Shown: positions 17,693 through 27,212, numbered from the stretch's first letter. The stretch is DNA of 64,000 nucleotides from Jejubacter sp036620675 (GCA_036620675.1 JAZHEE010000003.1), one strand, 5' to 3'. Translations and numbers: made by a program. Notes: generated from the sequence alone by a model not told the origin.

Positions 17693-17710
17693 CTTAACCA
17701 AACCGTCATT
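17693..17710 (+). promoter_or_regulatory. Putative Pho box of the phn operon
   Basis: The segment CTTAACCAAACCGTCATT, 42 bases before phnC, closely parallels the region of the E. coli phnC promoter bound by PhoB, as I remember it. The distal half site (CCGTCAT) fits the CTGTCAT consensus, the proximal half is poor. Phosphate-starvation control is therefore likely. Confidence 0.5.
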
Positions 17711-17751
17711 TTTCCCCGGCACCATGAGGCAAATTTCAAGGAGGCCGGAAT

Positions 17752-18540
17752 ATGCAAACGATTATCCGCGTCAAGAACCTACGCAAAACCTTCAACCAGA
17801 ACCAGGCGCTGCACAACATCAGCCTGACCATTAACCGGGGCGAAATGGTCGCCCTGCTCGGGCCGTCCGGTTCTGGTAAATCCACCCTGCTGCGTCATCT
17901 GAGCGGCCTGATTACCGGCGATAAACAGAGCCATTCTCATATTGAGCTCCACGGCCGCACGGTACAGCGTTCAGGCCACCTTGCCAGCGATATCCGCCGC
18001 AGCCGCGCCGGAACCGGCTACATCTTCCAGCAGTTCAACCTGGTCAATCGCCTGTCGGTAATGGACAACGTGCTGATCGGCGCGCTGGGCTCGACCCCCT
18101 TCTGGCGCACCTGCTGCCGCTGGTTTAGCGCCGAACAGAGGCAACAGGCGCTTCAGGCGCTGACCCGCGTCGGCATGGCGCACTTCGCTCAGCAGCGAGT
18201 CTCCACCCTTTCCGGCGGACAGCAGCAACGCGTCGCCATCGCGCGGGCGCTGATGCAGAAGCCGCAGGTGATTCTGGCTGACGAGCCGATCGCCTCGCTG
18301 GATCCGGAATCGGCGCGCATCGTGATGGAAATCCTGCACGACATCAATCGCAAGGAAGGGATCACCGTAGTCGTCACGCTGCATCAGGTGGAATACGCCC
18401 TGCGCTACTGCCGCCGCATCATCGCACTGCGTCAGGGACACACCTTCTACGACGGCGCCAGCCAGACTTTTAGCCATGAACACATCGACCACCTCTACCG
18501 CAGCATCGAGCGCATTGAACCCAATGCGGCTGCGGCCTGA
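17752..18540 (+). CDS. phnC: Phosphonate ABC transporter ATP-binding protein
   Basis: 262 residues. Walker A is LLGPSGSGKST (about residue 38), the signature LSGGQQQRVAIARAL (about 149) and Walker B VILADEPIASLDP (about 173). It energises phosphonate import together with PhnD and PhnE. AAGGAGG lies six bases before the ATG. It is the first gene of the phn operon and phnD follows after 21 bases. Confidence 0.96.
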   Translation: MQTIIRVKNLRKTFNQNQALHNISLTINRGEMVALLGPSGSGKSTLLRHLSGLITGDKQSHSHIELHGRTVQRSGHLASDIRRSRAGTGYIFQQFNLVNRLSVMDNVLIGALGSTPFWRTCCRWFSAEQRQQALQALTRVGMAHFAQQRVSTLSGGQQQRVAIARALMQKPQVILADEPIASLDPESARIVMEILHDINRKEGITVVVTLHQVEYALRYCRRIIALRQGHTFYDGASQTFSHEHIDHLYRSIERIEPNAAAA

Positions 18541-18561
18541 GCGCTACAGGAAGGAAAAGCT

Positions 18562-19566
18562 ATGAATAACAAAATGGTCACCGCCCTCGCCTTCACCAGC
18601 CTGTTCAGCGTGACCAGCCTGCTGATGCCGGCCCGGGCCGATGAACCCAATGCGCTGAACTTCGGCATTATCTCTACCGAATCCCAGCAGAATCTGAAAT
18701 CCCAATGGCTGCCCTTTCTGAAGGATATGGAAAAGCAGCTGGGCGTGAAGGTGAACGCCTTCTTCGCGCCGGATTACGCGGGCATCATCCAGGGCATGCG
18801 CTTTAACAAGGTGGATCTCGCCTGGTACGGCAACCTGTCGGCCATGGAGGCAGTAGATCGCGCAGGCGGCCAGGTGTTCGCCCAAACGGTGGCCGCCGAT
18901 GGTTCGCCAGGCTACTGGAGCGTACTGATCGTCAACCAGAAAAGCCCTATCCACAACCTGGATCAACTGCTGGCACAGCGTCAATCACTGACCTTCGGCA
19001 ATGGCGATCCCAATTCCACCTCCGGTTTCCTGGTCCCCGGTTACTACGTGTTCGCCAAACACCACGCCGCGGCCAGCGACTTTAAGCGCACGGTAAATGC
19101 CAACCATGAAACCAACGCGCTGGCGGTGGCCAACGGCCAGGTAGACGTGGCGACCAATAACACTGAAAACCTCGATCGCCTGAAAGTCACCGCGCCGGAA
19201 AAATTCAAACAGCTGCGGGTGATCTGGAAGTCGCCACTGATCCCAGGAGATCCTATCGTCTGGCGCAAGAACCTGCCCGATGGCACCAAAAATAAACTGC
19301 GCGACTTCTTCCTGAGCTACGGCAAAACCCCGGAACAGCAGCAGGTGCTGAAAGGGCTGGGTTGGGCGCCGTTCCGCGCCTCCGGCGACCAGCAACTGCT
19401 GCCCATCCGCCAGCTCACGCTGTTTAAAGAGGTGCAGAGCGTGAAGAACAACAAGGAACTCAGCGACTCCGAACGCACCAGCAAGCTGGAGGCGCTCCAG
19501 AAGCGGCTCGACGCGCTGGAAAGCCAGGTGGCCCCAGCGCCGCATGAAACTGCAAGCGCCCAGTAA
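18562..19566 (+). CDS. phnD: Phosphonate-binding periplasmic protein
   Basis: 334 residues with a signal peptide (about 1-27, ending ARA). The family blocks LNFGIISTESQQNLKSQWLPFLKDME, FFAPDYAGIIQGMRFNKVDLAWYGN and the ligand loop NGDPNSTSGFLVPGYY are all present. In E. coli PhnD this last Ser/Thr-rich loop contacts the phosphonate, with 2-aminoethylphosphonate as best ligand. The C-terminus is Gln/Ala-rich. It sits between phnC and phnE. Confidence 0.96.
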   Translation: MNNKMVTALAFTSLFSVTSLLMPARADEPNALNFGIISTESQQNLKSQWLPFLKDMEKQLGVKVNAFFAPDYAGIIQGMRFNKVDLAWYGNLSAMEAVDRAGGQVFAQTVAADGSPGYWSVLIVNQKSPIHNLDQLLAQRQSLTFGNGDPNSTSGFLVPGYYVFAKHHAAASDFKRTVNANHETNALAVANGQVDVATNNTENLDRLKVTAPEKFKQLRVIWKSPLIPGDPIVWRKNLPDGTKNKLRDFFLSYGKTPEQQQVLKGLGWAPFRASGDQQLLPIRQLTLFKEVQSVKNNKELSDSERTSKLEALQKRLDALESQVAPAPHETASAQ

Positions 19567-19578
19567 CGGGAGGCCATA

Positions 19579-20364
19579 ATGCACAGTCAAAGCATGCCCC
19601 TGAAGCCCCCCAAACGCAGCGCCTTTTCGCTTATCGGCTGGGGCCTGGTGCTGGCGATTCTGGCCGCCTCCTGGCAGGGTGCCGAAATGGCGCCACTGGC
19701 CCTGATACAGGACGGCGGCAATATGGCGACCTTTGCCGCCGACTTCTTCCCGCCTGACTTCAGCCAGTGGCCGCTCTACCTTGAAGAGATGCTGGTAACG
19801 CTGCAAATCGCGGTGTGGGGCACGGCGCTGGCAGTGGTGCTTTCCATCCCCCTCGGCCTGATGAGCGCCGAAAACATTGCCCCCTGGTGGATTTACCAGC
19901 CGGTACGCCGCCTGATGGACGCCTGTCGCGCCATTAACGAAATGGTGTTCGCCATGCTGTTTGTCGTCGCCGTGGGTCTTGGCCCGTTCGCCGGGGTGCT
20001 GGCGCTGTTTATCCACACTACCGGCGTGCTCTCCAAGCTGCTTTCCGAAGCGGTGGAGGCCATCGATCCCGGCCCGGTGGAAGGGATCCGCGCCACCGGC
20101 GCTAACAAGCTGGAGGAGATCCTCTACGGCGTACTGCCCCAGGTGATGCCGCTGCTGATCTCCTATTCCCTGTATCGCTTCGAGTCCAACGTCCGCTCCG
20201 CCACGGTGGTCGGCATGGTGGGCGCGGGCGGTATCGGCGTCACCCTGTGGGAAGCCATCCGCGGCTTTCAGTTCCCCCAAACCTGCGCTCTGATGATTGT
20301 CGTTATCGTCACCGTTAGCCTGCTCGACTTTCTGTCGCAGCGGCTGCGCAAGCAGTTTATCTGA
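19579..20364 (+). CDS. phnE: Phosphonate ABC transporter permease
   Basis: 261 residues with about six membrane helices and the permease EAA-type loop around EAIDPGPVEGIRATGANKLEEILYGVLPQ (residues 157-185). The frame is intact, unlike the cryptic phnE of E. coli K-12, which carries an 8-bp duplication. The transporter should therefore be functional. phnF follows after 19 bases. Confidence 0.95.
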   Translation: MHSQSMPLKPPKRSAFSLIGWGLVLAILAASWQGAEMAPLALIQDGGNMATFAADFFPPDFSQWPLYLEEMLVTLQIAVWGTALAVVLSIPLGLMSAENIAPWWIYQPVRRLMDACRAINEMVFAMLFVVAVGLGPFAGVLALFIHTTGVLSKLLSEAVEAIDPGPVEGIRATGANKLEEILYGVLPQVMPLLISYSLYRFESNVRSATVVGMVGAGGIGVTLWEAIRGFQFPQTCALMIVVIVTVSLLDFLSQRLRKQFI

Positions 20365-20383
20365 CCCGAAAGGAGCCTGCGCG

Positions 20384-21106
20384 ATGAACCTGTCCAGACA
20401 TCCGACCACTTACCCCACCCGCTATCAGGAGATAGCAGCCCGGCTGGAGCAGGAGTTAAGCCACTACCGCTGCGGCGACTGGCTGCCCGCCGAACAGCAG
20501 CTGGCGACCCGTTTCGGCGTAAATCGCCACACCCTGCGCCGCGCCGTAGATCAACTGGTGGAACGCGGCTGGGTGCAACGCCGTCAGGGCGTCGGCATTC
20601 TGGTGCTGATGCGCCCGTTCGACTATCCCCTGAACGCCCGGGCGCGCTTCAGTCAGAACCTGCTCGACCAGGGCAGTCACCCGACCAGCGAACGCCTGCT
20701 TTCCGTGTTGCGCCCGGCCTCCGGGCAGGTGGCCGACGCCCTGGGCGTCAGCGAAGGGCGCGACATTATCCACCTGCGCACCCTGCGCCGGGTCAATGGC
20801 ATAGCACTGTGCCTGATCGACCACTACTTCGCTGAGCTCGCCTGGTGGCCCAGCCTGCGCGAATTCACCAGCGGTTCGCTGCACGACTGGCTGGAAACGC
20901 GCCTCGACATCCGCCTGACCCGAAGCCAGACGCGTATCAGCGCCCGCCGGGCCCAGGCCAAAGAGAGCCGGATGCTGGAGATTCCCAATCAGGCGCCGCT
21001 GCTTTGTGTACGAACCCTAAACCACCACGAAGGCGGGCAAAACGTGGCGGAATACTCCGTCAGCCTGACCCGCGCCGACATGATCGAATTCACCATGGAG
21101 CACTGA
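20384..21106 (+). CDS. phnF: GntR-family regulator of the phn operon
   Basis: 240 residues, HutC subfamily. The N-terminal winged helix has GDWLPAEQQLATRFGVNRHTLRRAVDQLVERGWVQRRQGVG (about residues 27-67). The UTRA effector domain follows and ends ..EYSVSLTRADMIEFTMEH. The ATG at 20384 matches the E. coli N-terminus (M-x-L-S-x-HPT-YPTRYQEIAA). A start 29 codons earlier would lie inside phnE. It is embedded in the operon and probably represses it until a phosphonate-derived ligand binds, though in E. coli its role is not proven. phnG begins at the next base after the stop. Confidence 0.95.
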   Translation: MNLSRHPTTYPTRYQEIAARLEQELSHYRCGDWLPAEQQLATRFGVNRHTLRRAVDQLVERGWVQRRQGVGILVLMRPFDYPLNARARFSQNLLDQGSHPTSERLLSVLRPASGQVADALGVSEGRDIIHLRTLRRVNGIALCLIDHYFAELAWWPSLREFTSGSLHDWLETRLDIRLTRSQTRISARRAQAKESRMLEIPNQAPLLCVRTLNHHEGGQNVAEYSVSLTRADMIEFTMEH

Positions 21107-21565
21107 ATGAATCCGCAAACTGCGACTCCCCTGCGCCAGCGCTGGATGGCGGTACTGGCCCACAGTCACCCCCGGGAGCTGGCCGAACGCTACGCCGCGC
21201 TGAATCTTAATCCGGATTACGAAGTCCTGCGCCAGGCCGAAACCGGGCTGGTGCAGATCCAGGGCCGGATGGGCGGCAGCGGCAATCCCTGGTTCGTCGG
21301 TGATGCCACGCTGACCCGCGCCGCGATACGCCTTGGCAGCGGTGTCTGTGGCTACAGCTGGGTGCTGGGCCGCGATCGCGAGCACGCTGAACGCTGCGCC
21401 CTGGTAGATGCCCTGCTTCAGGAAAGTGCCCACCACGCCACCCTGATGGAAACCCTGATCGACTCGCTGGAAGCCTGCCGCGACGCCCGCCTGCGCGAGC
21501 GTCAGCGCAAGGTCGCCGCCAGCCGGGTCGACTTCTTTACCCTGGTACGCGGAGATAATGCATGA
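21107..21565 (+). CDS. phnG: C-P lyase core subunit PhnG
   Basis: 152 residues (E. coli 150). The protein follows the PhnG family throughout, with RQRWMAVLAHSHPRELAERYAAL near the start and GNPWFVGDATLTRAAIRL in the middle. It is part of the PhnG2H2I2J2 core that attaches ATP-derived ribose triphosphate to the phosphonate. It is immediately adjacent to phnF and overlaps phnH by four bases. Confidence 0.95.
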   Translation: MNPQTATPLRQRWMAVLAHSHPRELAERYAALNLNPDYEVLRQAETGLVQIQGRMGGSGNPWFVGDATLTRAAIRLGSGVCGYSWVLGRDREHAERCALVDALLQESAHHATLMETLIDSLEACRDARLRERQRKVAASRVDFFTLVRGDNA

Positions 21566-22146
21566 CGTTAACCACCGCCTTTCCCCTGCCGGTGCAGGAT
21601 GCCCAGCACTGCTTTCGTCGCCTGCTGAAAGCCATGAGCGAGCCCGGCCTTGTGGTCAATCTGACGGCGCTCAAACATGGCTGGCCGCCGCTGGATATCG
21701 CCACCACCAGCACCCTGCTGACCCTGGCAGATAACGATACGCCGCTATGGCTGTGCGATGCACTGGGCAACGACATGGTGCGCCAGAATCTGCGCTTTCA
21801 TACCAATGCGCCGCTGTGCGATGCCCCACAGCAGGCACAGTTCGCCATCGCCGACGACAGCCTCACCGTCGCCCAGCTCAACGCCCTGGCTCAGGGCAGC
21901 GCCGCCCAGCCGGAACGCAGCGCCACCCTGGTGCTGCAACTCCCGGCCCTGAGCGGCGGCCTGATGCTGCGCCTGACCGGGCCGGGCATCGCCGATGAAC
22001 GGATGATCGCTCCCGTTCTGCCGGAGCCGGTGCTGCAGGCGCTGCTCGAACGCCCACAGCCGTTCCCGATGGGCATCGACCTGATCATTACCTGCGGCGA
22101 GCGGCTACTGGCCCTGCCGCGCACGACCCATGTGGAGGTGTGTTGA
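21562..22146 (+). CDS. phnH: C-P lyase core subunit PhnH
   Basis: 194 residues, matching the PhnH fold (a vestigial PLP-transferase fold without cofactor). The N-terminus TLTTAFPLPVQDAQHCFRRLLKAMSEPG and the internal LRLTGPGI are typical. It is a structural partner in the C-P lyase core complex. It overlaps phnG by four bases, and its TGA shares a base with the phnI ATG. Confidence 0.95.
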   Translation: MTLTTAFPLPVQDAQHCFRRLLKAMSEPGLVVNLTALKHGWPPLDIATTSTLLTLADNDTPLWLCDALGNDMVRQNLRFHTNAPLCDAPQQAQFAIADDSLTVAQLNALAQGSAAQPERSATLVLQLPALSGGLMLRLTGPGIADERMIAPVLPEPVLQALLERPQPFPMGIDLIITCGERLLALPRTTHVEVC

Positions 22147-23216
22147 TGTACGTTGCCGTTAAAGGGGGCGAAAAGGCCATCGACGCCGCGCACGCGCTCC
22201 AGCAGGAACGTCGCCGCGGCGACAGCAGCCTGCCCGAACTCAGCGTGGAACAGATAGAGCAGCAGCTTGCTCTTGCGGTAGACCGGGTGATGACCGAAGG
22301 AGGCATTGCCGATCGCGAACTGGCGGCGCTGGCCCTGAAGCAGGCGAGCGGCGACAGCGTCGAGGCCATCTTCCTGCTGCGCGCTTATCGCACCACCCTG
22401 CCACGCCTCGCCGTCAGCCAGCCGCTGGAAACCGCGCAGATGCGAGCGGAACGCCGGGTTTCCGCCATCTATAAGGATATCCCAGGCGGCCAGATGCTCG
22501 GCCCCACCTACGATTACAGCCACCGCCTGCTGGATTTCAGCCTGCTGGCGGAAGGGAAAACGCCAACGCCAGAGGCCAGCGACGCCAGCCCCGAACCTAT
22601 GCCCCACGTCTTTAGTCTGCTGGCGCGTCAGGGACTGGCGAAACCGGAGGTAGACAACGGCGCGCAGCCCGACGACGTGACCCGCCAGCCGCCGGTTTAC
22701 CCCTGCTCGCGTTCATCGCGCCTGCAGCAGTTGACCCGCGGCGATGAAGGCTATCTGCTGGCGCTGGCCTACTCCACCCAGCGCGGCTATGGTCGTAACC
22801 ACCCCTTCGCCGCAGAGATCCGCAGCGGCCACGTCGCGGTAGAGATCGTACCGGAAGAGCTGGGTTTCCCGATTTGCGTCGGCGAACTGCTGGTGACCGA
22901 ATGCGAGATGGTCAACGGGTTTGTGGCGCCAGAACAGGAACCACCGCACTTTACCCGCGGTTACGGTCTGACATTCGGCATGGGAGAACGCAAAGCTATG
23001 GCTATGGCGCTGGTGGATCGCGCGCTACAGGCACCGGAATACGGCGAGCCAATCACCGGCCCGGCCCAGGACGAGGAGTTCGTGCTGGCCCACGCCGACA
23101 ATGTGGAAGCGGCGGGCTTCGTCTCGCACCTGAAGCTGCCTCACTACGTCGATTTCCAGGCCGAACTGGAACTACTCAAACGCCTGAAAAGCGCAAGGGA
23201 GGCGAACAATGGCTGA
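22146..23216 (+). CDS. phnI: C-P lyase nucleosidase-transferase PhnI
   Basis: 356 residues from the ATG at 22146 (MYVAVKGGEKAID, as in E. coli), chosen over an in-frame ATG two codons earlier. PhnI with PhnG, PhnH and PhnL replaces adenine of ATP with phosphonate, giving ribose 1-phosphonate 5-triphosphate. The conserved C-terminal half (HFTRGYGLTFGMGERKAMAMALVDRAL, DEEFVLAHADNVEAAGFVSHLKLPHYVDFQAEL) is intact. It overlaps phnJ by eight bases. Confidence 0.96.
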   Translation: MYVAVKGGEKAIDAAHALQQERRRGDSSLPELSVEQIEQQLALAVDRVMTEGGIADRELAALALKQASGDSVEAIFLLRAYRTTLPRLAVSQPLETAQMRAERRVSAIYKDIPGGQMLGPTYDYSHRLLDFSLLAEGKTPTPEASDASPEPMPHVFSLLARQGLAKPEVDNGAQPDDVTRQPPVYPCSRSSRLQQLTRGDEGYLLALAYSTQRGYGRNHPFAAEIRSGHVAVEIVPEELGFPICVGELLVTECEMVNGFVAPEQEPPHFTRGYGLTFGMGERKAMAMALVDRALQAPEYGEPITGPAQDEEFVLAHADNVEAAGFVSHLKLPHYVDFQAELELLKRLKSAREANNG

Positions 23217-24057
23217 TGCACTGATTGGTTACAACTTTGCTTATCTCGATGAACAGACCAAACGGACGCTGCGCCGCGCCCTGCTGAAAGCGGTGGCTAT
23301 CCCCGGCTATCAGGTGCCGTTCGGCGGGCGCGAAATGCCCATGCCCTACGGCTGGGGCACCGGCGGCATTCAACTGACCGCCAGCCTGATTGGCCCGGAG
23401 GACATACTGAAGGTCATCGACCAGGGGGCGGACGACACCACTAATGCCGTTTCGATCCGCAACTTCTTTAAGCGTGTGACCGGTGTGGAAACCACCGAAT
23501 CCACCGCCGGAGCCACAATTATCCAGACCCGCCATCGGATCCCGGAAGTGCCGCTTAACGAGGATCAGATCCTCGTCTATCAGGTACCGATCCCCGAGCC
23601 ACTGCGCTTTATCGAGCCTCGCGAAACCGAAACCCGTACCATGCACGCACTGGAAGAGTATGGCGTGATGCAGGTGAAGCTGTACGAGGACATCGCCCGC
23701 TTCGGCCACATCGCCACCACTTATGCCTATCCGGTGAAAGTGAACGATCGCTACGTGATGGATCCCTCGCCGATCCCCAAATTCGATAATCCAAAGATGG
23801 ACAGGATGCCGGCGCTGCAGTTGTTTGGCGCCGGACGAGAAAAGCGGCTGTATGCGGTGCCGCCCTGGACCCGGGTGGAAAGCCTGGATTTCGACGATCA
23901 CCCTTTTCAGGTACAGACCTGGGATGAACCCTGCGCCATCTGCGGTTCGCGCCACAGCTACCTGGATGAAGTGGTGCTGGACGATCGGGGCAATCGCATG
24001 TTCGTCTGCTCCGATACCGATTTCTGCCGCCAGAATAGCGAGGCCACGCGCTCATGA
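23209..24057 (+). CDS. phnJ: Radical-SAM C-P lyase PhnJ
   Basis: 282 residues. PhnJ cleaves the carbon-phosphorus bond of ribose 1-phosphonate 5-phosphate with a 4Fe-4S cluster and SAM, releasing the alkane (methane from methylphosphonate) and a cyclic ribose phosphate. The unusual radical-SAM Cys set lies at the C-terminus: C242, C245, C267 and C273 in EPCAICGSRH...MFVCSDTDFCRQ, one residue offset from E. coli. The glycine-rich PMPYGWGTGGIQ near residue 44 is also conserved. It overlaps phnI and phnK. Confidence 0.97.
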   Translation: MADALIGYNFAYLDEQTKRTLRRALLKAVAIPGYQVPFGGREMPMPYGWGTGGIQLTASLIGPEDILKVIDQGADDTTNAVSIRNFFKRVTGVETTESTAGATIIQTRHRIPEVPLNEDQILVYQVPIPEPLRFIEPRETETRTMHALEEYGVMQVKLYEDIARFGHIATTYAYPVKVNDRYVMDPSPIPKFDNPKMDRMPALQLFGAGREKRLYAVPPWTRVESLDFDDHPFQVQTWDEPCAICGSRHSYLDEVVLDDRGNRMFVCSDTDFCRQNSEATRS

Positions 24058-24809
24058 CTCCTCTGCTCTCCGTCAATAATCTGACTCATCTCTATGCGCC
24101 AGGCAAAGGCTTCAGCGATGTCTCCTTCGAACTGTGGCCCGGTGAAGTGCTGGGTATCGTCGGCGAATCCGGCTCCGGCAAAACCACGCTGCTGAAGGCC
24201 ATTTCCGCGCGGCTACCTCCTCAGCACGGCGAAGTCATCTTCAGGGGCGAGTCACTGTACGCCATGAGCGAAGCCGAACGCCGCCGCCTGCTACGCACCG
24301 AATGGGGCGTGGTGCACCAGCATCCGCTGGATGGCCTGCGGCCTGGCGTTTCGGCGGGCGGAAACATCGGCGAACGCCTGATGGCTACCGACATGCGCCA
24401 CTACGGCGATATCCGCACCACCGCGCAACGCTGGCTGGAATCGGTAGAGATCCCCGCCGCCCGCATCGACGACCTGCCAACCACCTTTTCCGGCGGTATG
24501 CAGCAGCGTCTGCAAATCGCCCGCAATCTGGTGACTCATCCGCAGCTGGTGTTTATGGACGAGCCCACCGGCGGGCTGGACGTGTCGGTACAGGCACGTC
24601 TACTCGATCTTCTGCGCAACCTGGTGGTGGAGATGAACCTGGCGGTGGTGATCGTCACCCACGATCTGGGGGTGGCGCGACTGCTGGCGGATCGGCTGCT
24701 GGTGATGAAACAGGGCCGGGTGGTGGAAAGTGGGTTAACCGATCGGGTACTGGACGATCCCCATCACGCCTATACCCAGTTGCTGGTCTCTTCGGTACTG
24801 CAAAATTAA
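24054..24809 (+). CDS. phnK: C-P lyase ABC-type ATPase PhnK
   Basis: 251 residues. Walker A GIVGESGSGKTTLLK (about residue 34), signature FSGGMQQRLQIARNL (about 145) and Walker B LVFMDEPTGGLDV (about 164). It resembles peptide-transporter ATPases but binds the PhnGHIJ core rather than a permease. It overlaps phnJ by four bases, and phnL follows after nine. Confidence 0.96.
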   Translation: MTPLLSVNNLTHLYAPGKGFSDVSFELWPGEVLGIVGESGSGKTTLLKAISARLPPQHGEVIFRGESLYAMSEAERRRLLRTEWGVVHQHPLDGLRPGVSAGGNIGERLMATDMRHYGDIRTTAQRWLESVEIPAARIDDLPTTFSGGMQQRLQIARNLVTHPQLVFMDEPTGGLDVSVQARLLDLLRNLVVEMNLAVVIVTHDLGVARLLADRLLVMKQGRVVESGLTDRVLDDPHHAYTQLLVSSVLQN

Positions 24810-24818
24810 GAGGGCGCT

Positions 24819-25526
24819 ATGAAAGCTTCGATCCGGGTGGAAAACCTGAGTAAAACCTTCGTATTACATCACCAGAACGGCGCTCGCCTGCCAGTGCTGC
24901 GCAATGCCTCGCTGGAGGTGGAACCCGGTGAATGCGTGGTACTGCACGGCCATTCCGGCAGCGGCAAATCCACCCTGTTGCGCTCGCTGTACGCTAACTA
25001 TCTGCCGGATAGCGGACATATCTGGATCCGCCATGAAGGCGACTGGCTGGATCTGGCCTGCGCTCCGGCGCGAGAGGTACTGGCGGTACGCCGCCGCACC
25101 ATCGGCTGGGTCAGCCAGTTTCTGCGGGTGATTCCGCGCATCAGCGCCCTGGAAGTAGTGATGCAGCCACTGCTGGATTTGGGAGTTCCCCGAATACAGT
25201 GCGAAGAACGGGCTGTTGCCCTGCTAAAGCGCCTGAATGTGCCGGAACGCCTGTGGCAGCTGGCGCCTTCCACTTTTTCCGGCGGCGAGCAGCAGCGGGT
25301 GAACATCGCCCGCGGTTTTATCGTCGATTACCCTATCCTGTTGCTGGATGAGCCCACCGCCTCGCTGGATGCCGCCAACAGCGCCGCCGTAGTCGGCCTG
25401 ATTGATGAAGCCAGAGCGCGCGGCGCCGCTATCGTCGGCATCTTCCACGACAGTGCGGTGCGCCAGCGGGTAGCCGATCGCCTCCACGCCATGCCAGATT
25501 TGGAGAAAAGCCATGATTATCAGTAA
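24819..25526 (+). CDS. phnL: C-P lyase ABC-type ATPase PhnL
   Basis: 235 residues. Walker A LHGHSGSGKST (about residue 43), signature FSGGEQQRVNIARG (about 153) and Walker B ILLLDEPTASLDA (about 172). It is required with PhnG, H and I for phosphonate activation. The N-terminus is a few residues longer than in E. coli. Its last 14 bases overlap phnM, indicating tight coupling. Confidence 0.95.
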   Translation: MKASIRVENLSKTFVLHHQNGARLPVLRNASLEVEPGECVVLHGHSGSGKSTLLRSLYANYLPDSGHIWIRHEGDWLDLACAPAREVLAVRRRTIGWVSQFLRVIPRISALEVVMQPLLDLGVPRIQCEERAVALLKRLNVPERLWQLAPSTFSGGEQQRVNIARGFIVDYPILLLDEPTASLDAANSAAVVGLIDEARARGAAIVGIFHDSAVRQRVADRLHAMPDLEKSHDYQ

Positions 25527-26649
25527 CGTAAACCTGATTCTGGATGATGAAGTGGTGGCAGGTTCGCTGGAAGTGGCGGACGGCAAAATCCGCAGCTTCG
25601 CCGATACTCCCAGCCGCCTGCCCGGAGCCCTGGACGGCGACGGCGGCTGGCTGCTACCGGGACTGGTGGAGCTGCATACCGACAATCTGGACAAATTCTT
25701 CACGCCTCGTCCAAAGGTGGACTGGCCCGCCCATTCGGCCATGAGTAGCCACGACGCGCTGATGGTGGCGAGCGGCATTACCACGGTGCTCGACGCCGTG
25801 GCGCTGGGCGACGTGCGCGACGGCGGCGACCGGCTGGAGAATCTGGACAGAATGATAGGCGCTATCGAACACAGCCAGCGGCTGGGGGTCAATCGCGCCG
25901 ACCATCGCCTGCATCTGCGCTGCGAACTGCCGCACCACACCACTCTTCCTCTGTTTCAGCAACTGGTCGGGCGCGACGGCGTATCGCTGGTCTCACTGAT
26001 GGACCACTCACCCGGCCAGCGTCAGTTTGCCAGCCGCGAAAAATATCGTGAATACTACCAGGGCAAATATCAGCTCAGCGCGGAAGAAATGGCGCGCTAT
26101 GAAGAAGAGCAGTTACGGCTCGCTGAACGCTGGTCGCAGCCCAACCGTCAGGCCATTGCCGCCGACTGCCGGGCGCGCGGCATCGCGCTTGCCAGCCACG
26201 ACGACGCCACCGCCGAACACGTGGCGGAATCCCATGGCCTCGGTAGCGCAATCGCCGAATTCCCCACCACTCTGGAAGCGGCCAGCGCGTCGCGTCGCCA
26301 CGGCCTTCAGGTGTTGATGGGCGCCCCAAATATCGTACGCGGCGGTTCCCATTCCGGCAATGTGGCGGCCCATCGCCTGGCGCAGGCCGGGCTGCTGGAT
26401 ATTCTCTCTTCGGACTACTATCCCGCCAGCCTGCTGGATGCCGCTTTCCGTATCGCCGACGATCCCGACTCGGGTTGGCGGCTGCCCCAGGCCATTCGCC
26501 TGGTGACCCGCAATCCGGCCCGAGCCATTAATCTGACCGACCGCGGCGAGCTGGCGGAAGGCAAACGCGCCGACCTGGTGCTGGCTCACCGCATTGACGG
26601 CCAGATACGGATCGGGAACGTCTGGCGCCAGGGGAGGCAGGTGTTCTGA
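25513..26649 (+). CDS. phnM: Ribose 1-phosphonate 5-triphosphate diphosphatase
   Basis: 378 residues, amidohydrolase superfamily. PhnM removes pyrophosphate from the ribose-phosphonate triphosphate. Metal-site motifs are visible: LVELHTDNLDKFF (about residue 50, HxD in place of HxH), the RCELPH region near 138, LASHDDATAEHV near 227 and LSSDYYPASLL near 297. The end NPARAINLTDRGELAEGKRADLVL is typical of the superfamily. It overlaps phnL and shares one base with phnN. Confidence 0.96.
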   Translation: MIISNVNLILDDEVVAGSLEVADGKIRSFADTPSRLPGALDGDGGWLLPGLVELHTDNLDKFFTPRPKVDWPAHSAMSSHDALMVASGITTVLDAVALGDVRDGGDRLENLDRMIGAIEHSQRLGVNRADHRLHLRCELPHHTTLPLFQQLVGRDGVSLVSLMDHSPGQRQFASREKYREYYQGKYQLSAEEMARYEEEQLRLAERWSQPNRQAIAADCRARGIALASHDDATAEHVAESHGLGSAIAEFPTTLEAASASRRHGLQVLMGAPNIVRGGSHSGNVAAHRLAQAGLLDILSSDYYPASLLDAAFRIADDPDSGWRLPQAIRLVTRNPARAINLTDRGELAEGKRADLVLAHRIDGQIRIGNVWRQGRQVF

Positions 26650-27212
26650 TGACGCGACTCATCTGGCTTATCGGCCCTTCCGGCGCAGGAAAGGACAGCC
26701 TGCTGGCGGCCCTGCGCCATCAGCAAATACCGGAGCTTCTGGTGGCTCATCGCTATATCACCCGCCCGGCGGACGCCGGCGGCGAAAATCATATCGCCCT
26801 GAGCGACGCCGAATTCAGCCAGCGCGCGGCAGGTGGCCTGTTCGCGCTTGCCTGGCAGGCAAATGGCTATCGTTACGGCTTAGGGATTGAGCTTGACCAG
26901 TGGCTGGCGACAGGAATGAGCGTCATCGTCAACGGCTCCCGTCAGCATTTACCCCACGCCATGGAACGCTACGGCAACCAGCTACTGCCGGTGATGCTTC
27001 AGGTATCGAACGATGTTCTGCGCCGCCGGCTGGAGACCAGGGGCCGGGAGACGTCGGACGCCATCGAACAGCGGCTGCGACGCGCCGGCCATTTTGCAAC
27101 ACATCTGCCGCACTGCGCCATACTCAACAATGATGGCTCTCTGTTACAGTCAGTCACTGCGTTAATTCAGCTGATTCGCCACCCACCGGAGGAAAAACCG
27201 AATGTCTGTTGA
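26649..27212 (+). CDS. phnN: Ribose 1,5-bisphosphate phosphokinase
   Basis: 187 residues, P-loop kinase of the guanylate-kinase fold (LIGPSGAGKDSLLAAL, about residues 6-21). PhnN phosphorylates ribose 1,5-bisphosphate to PRPP, returning the phosphonate-derived phosphate and the ribose to nucleotide metabolism. It overlaps phnM by one base and phnO by 11. Confidence 0.95.
   Translation: MTRLIWLIGPSGAGKDSLLAALRHQQIPELLVAHRYITRPADAGGENHIALSDAEFSQRAAGGLFALAWQANGYRYGLGIELDQWLATGMSVIVNGSRQHLPHAMERYGNQLLPVMLQVSNDVLRRRLETRGRETSDAIEQRLRRAGHFATHLPHCAILNNDGSLLQSVTALIQLIRHPPEEKPNVC

Noticed and set aside
18985..20409. 474-codon open frame on the minus strand
   Set aside because: It is antisense to phnD and phnE, has His/Gln/Gly-rich non-protein-like composition and no ribosome-binding site; a shadow of GC-rich codons.
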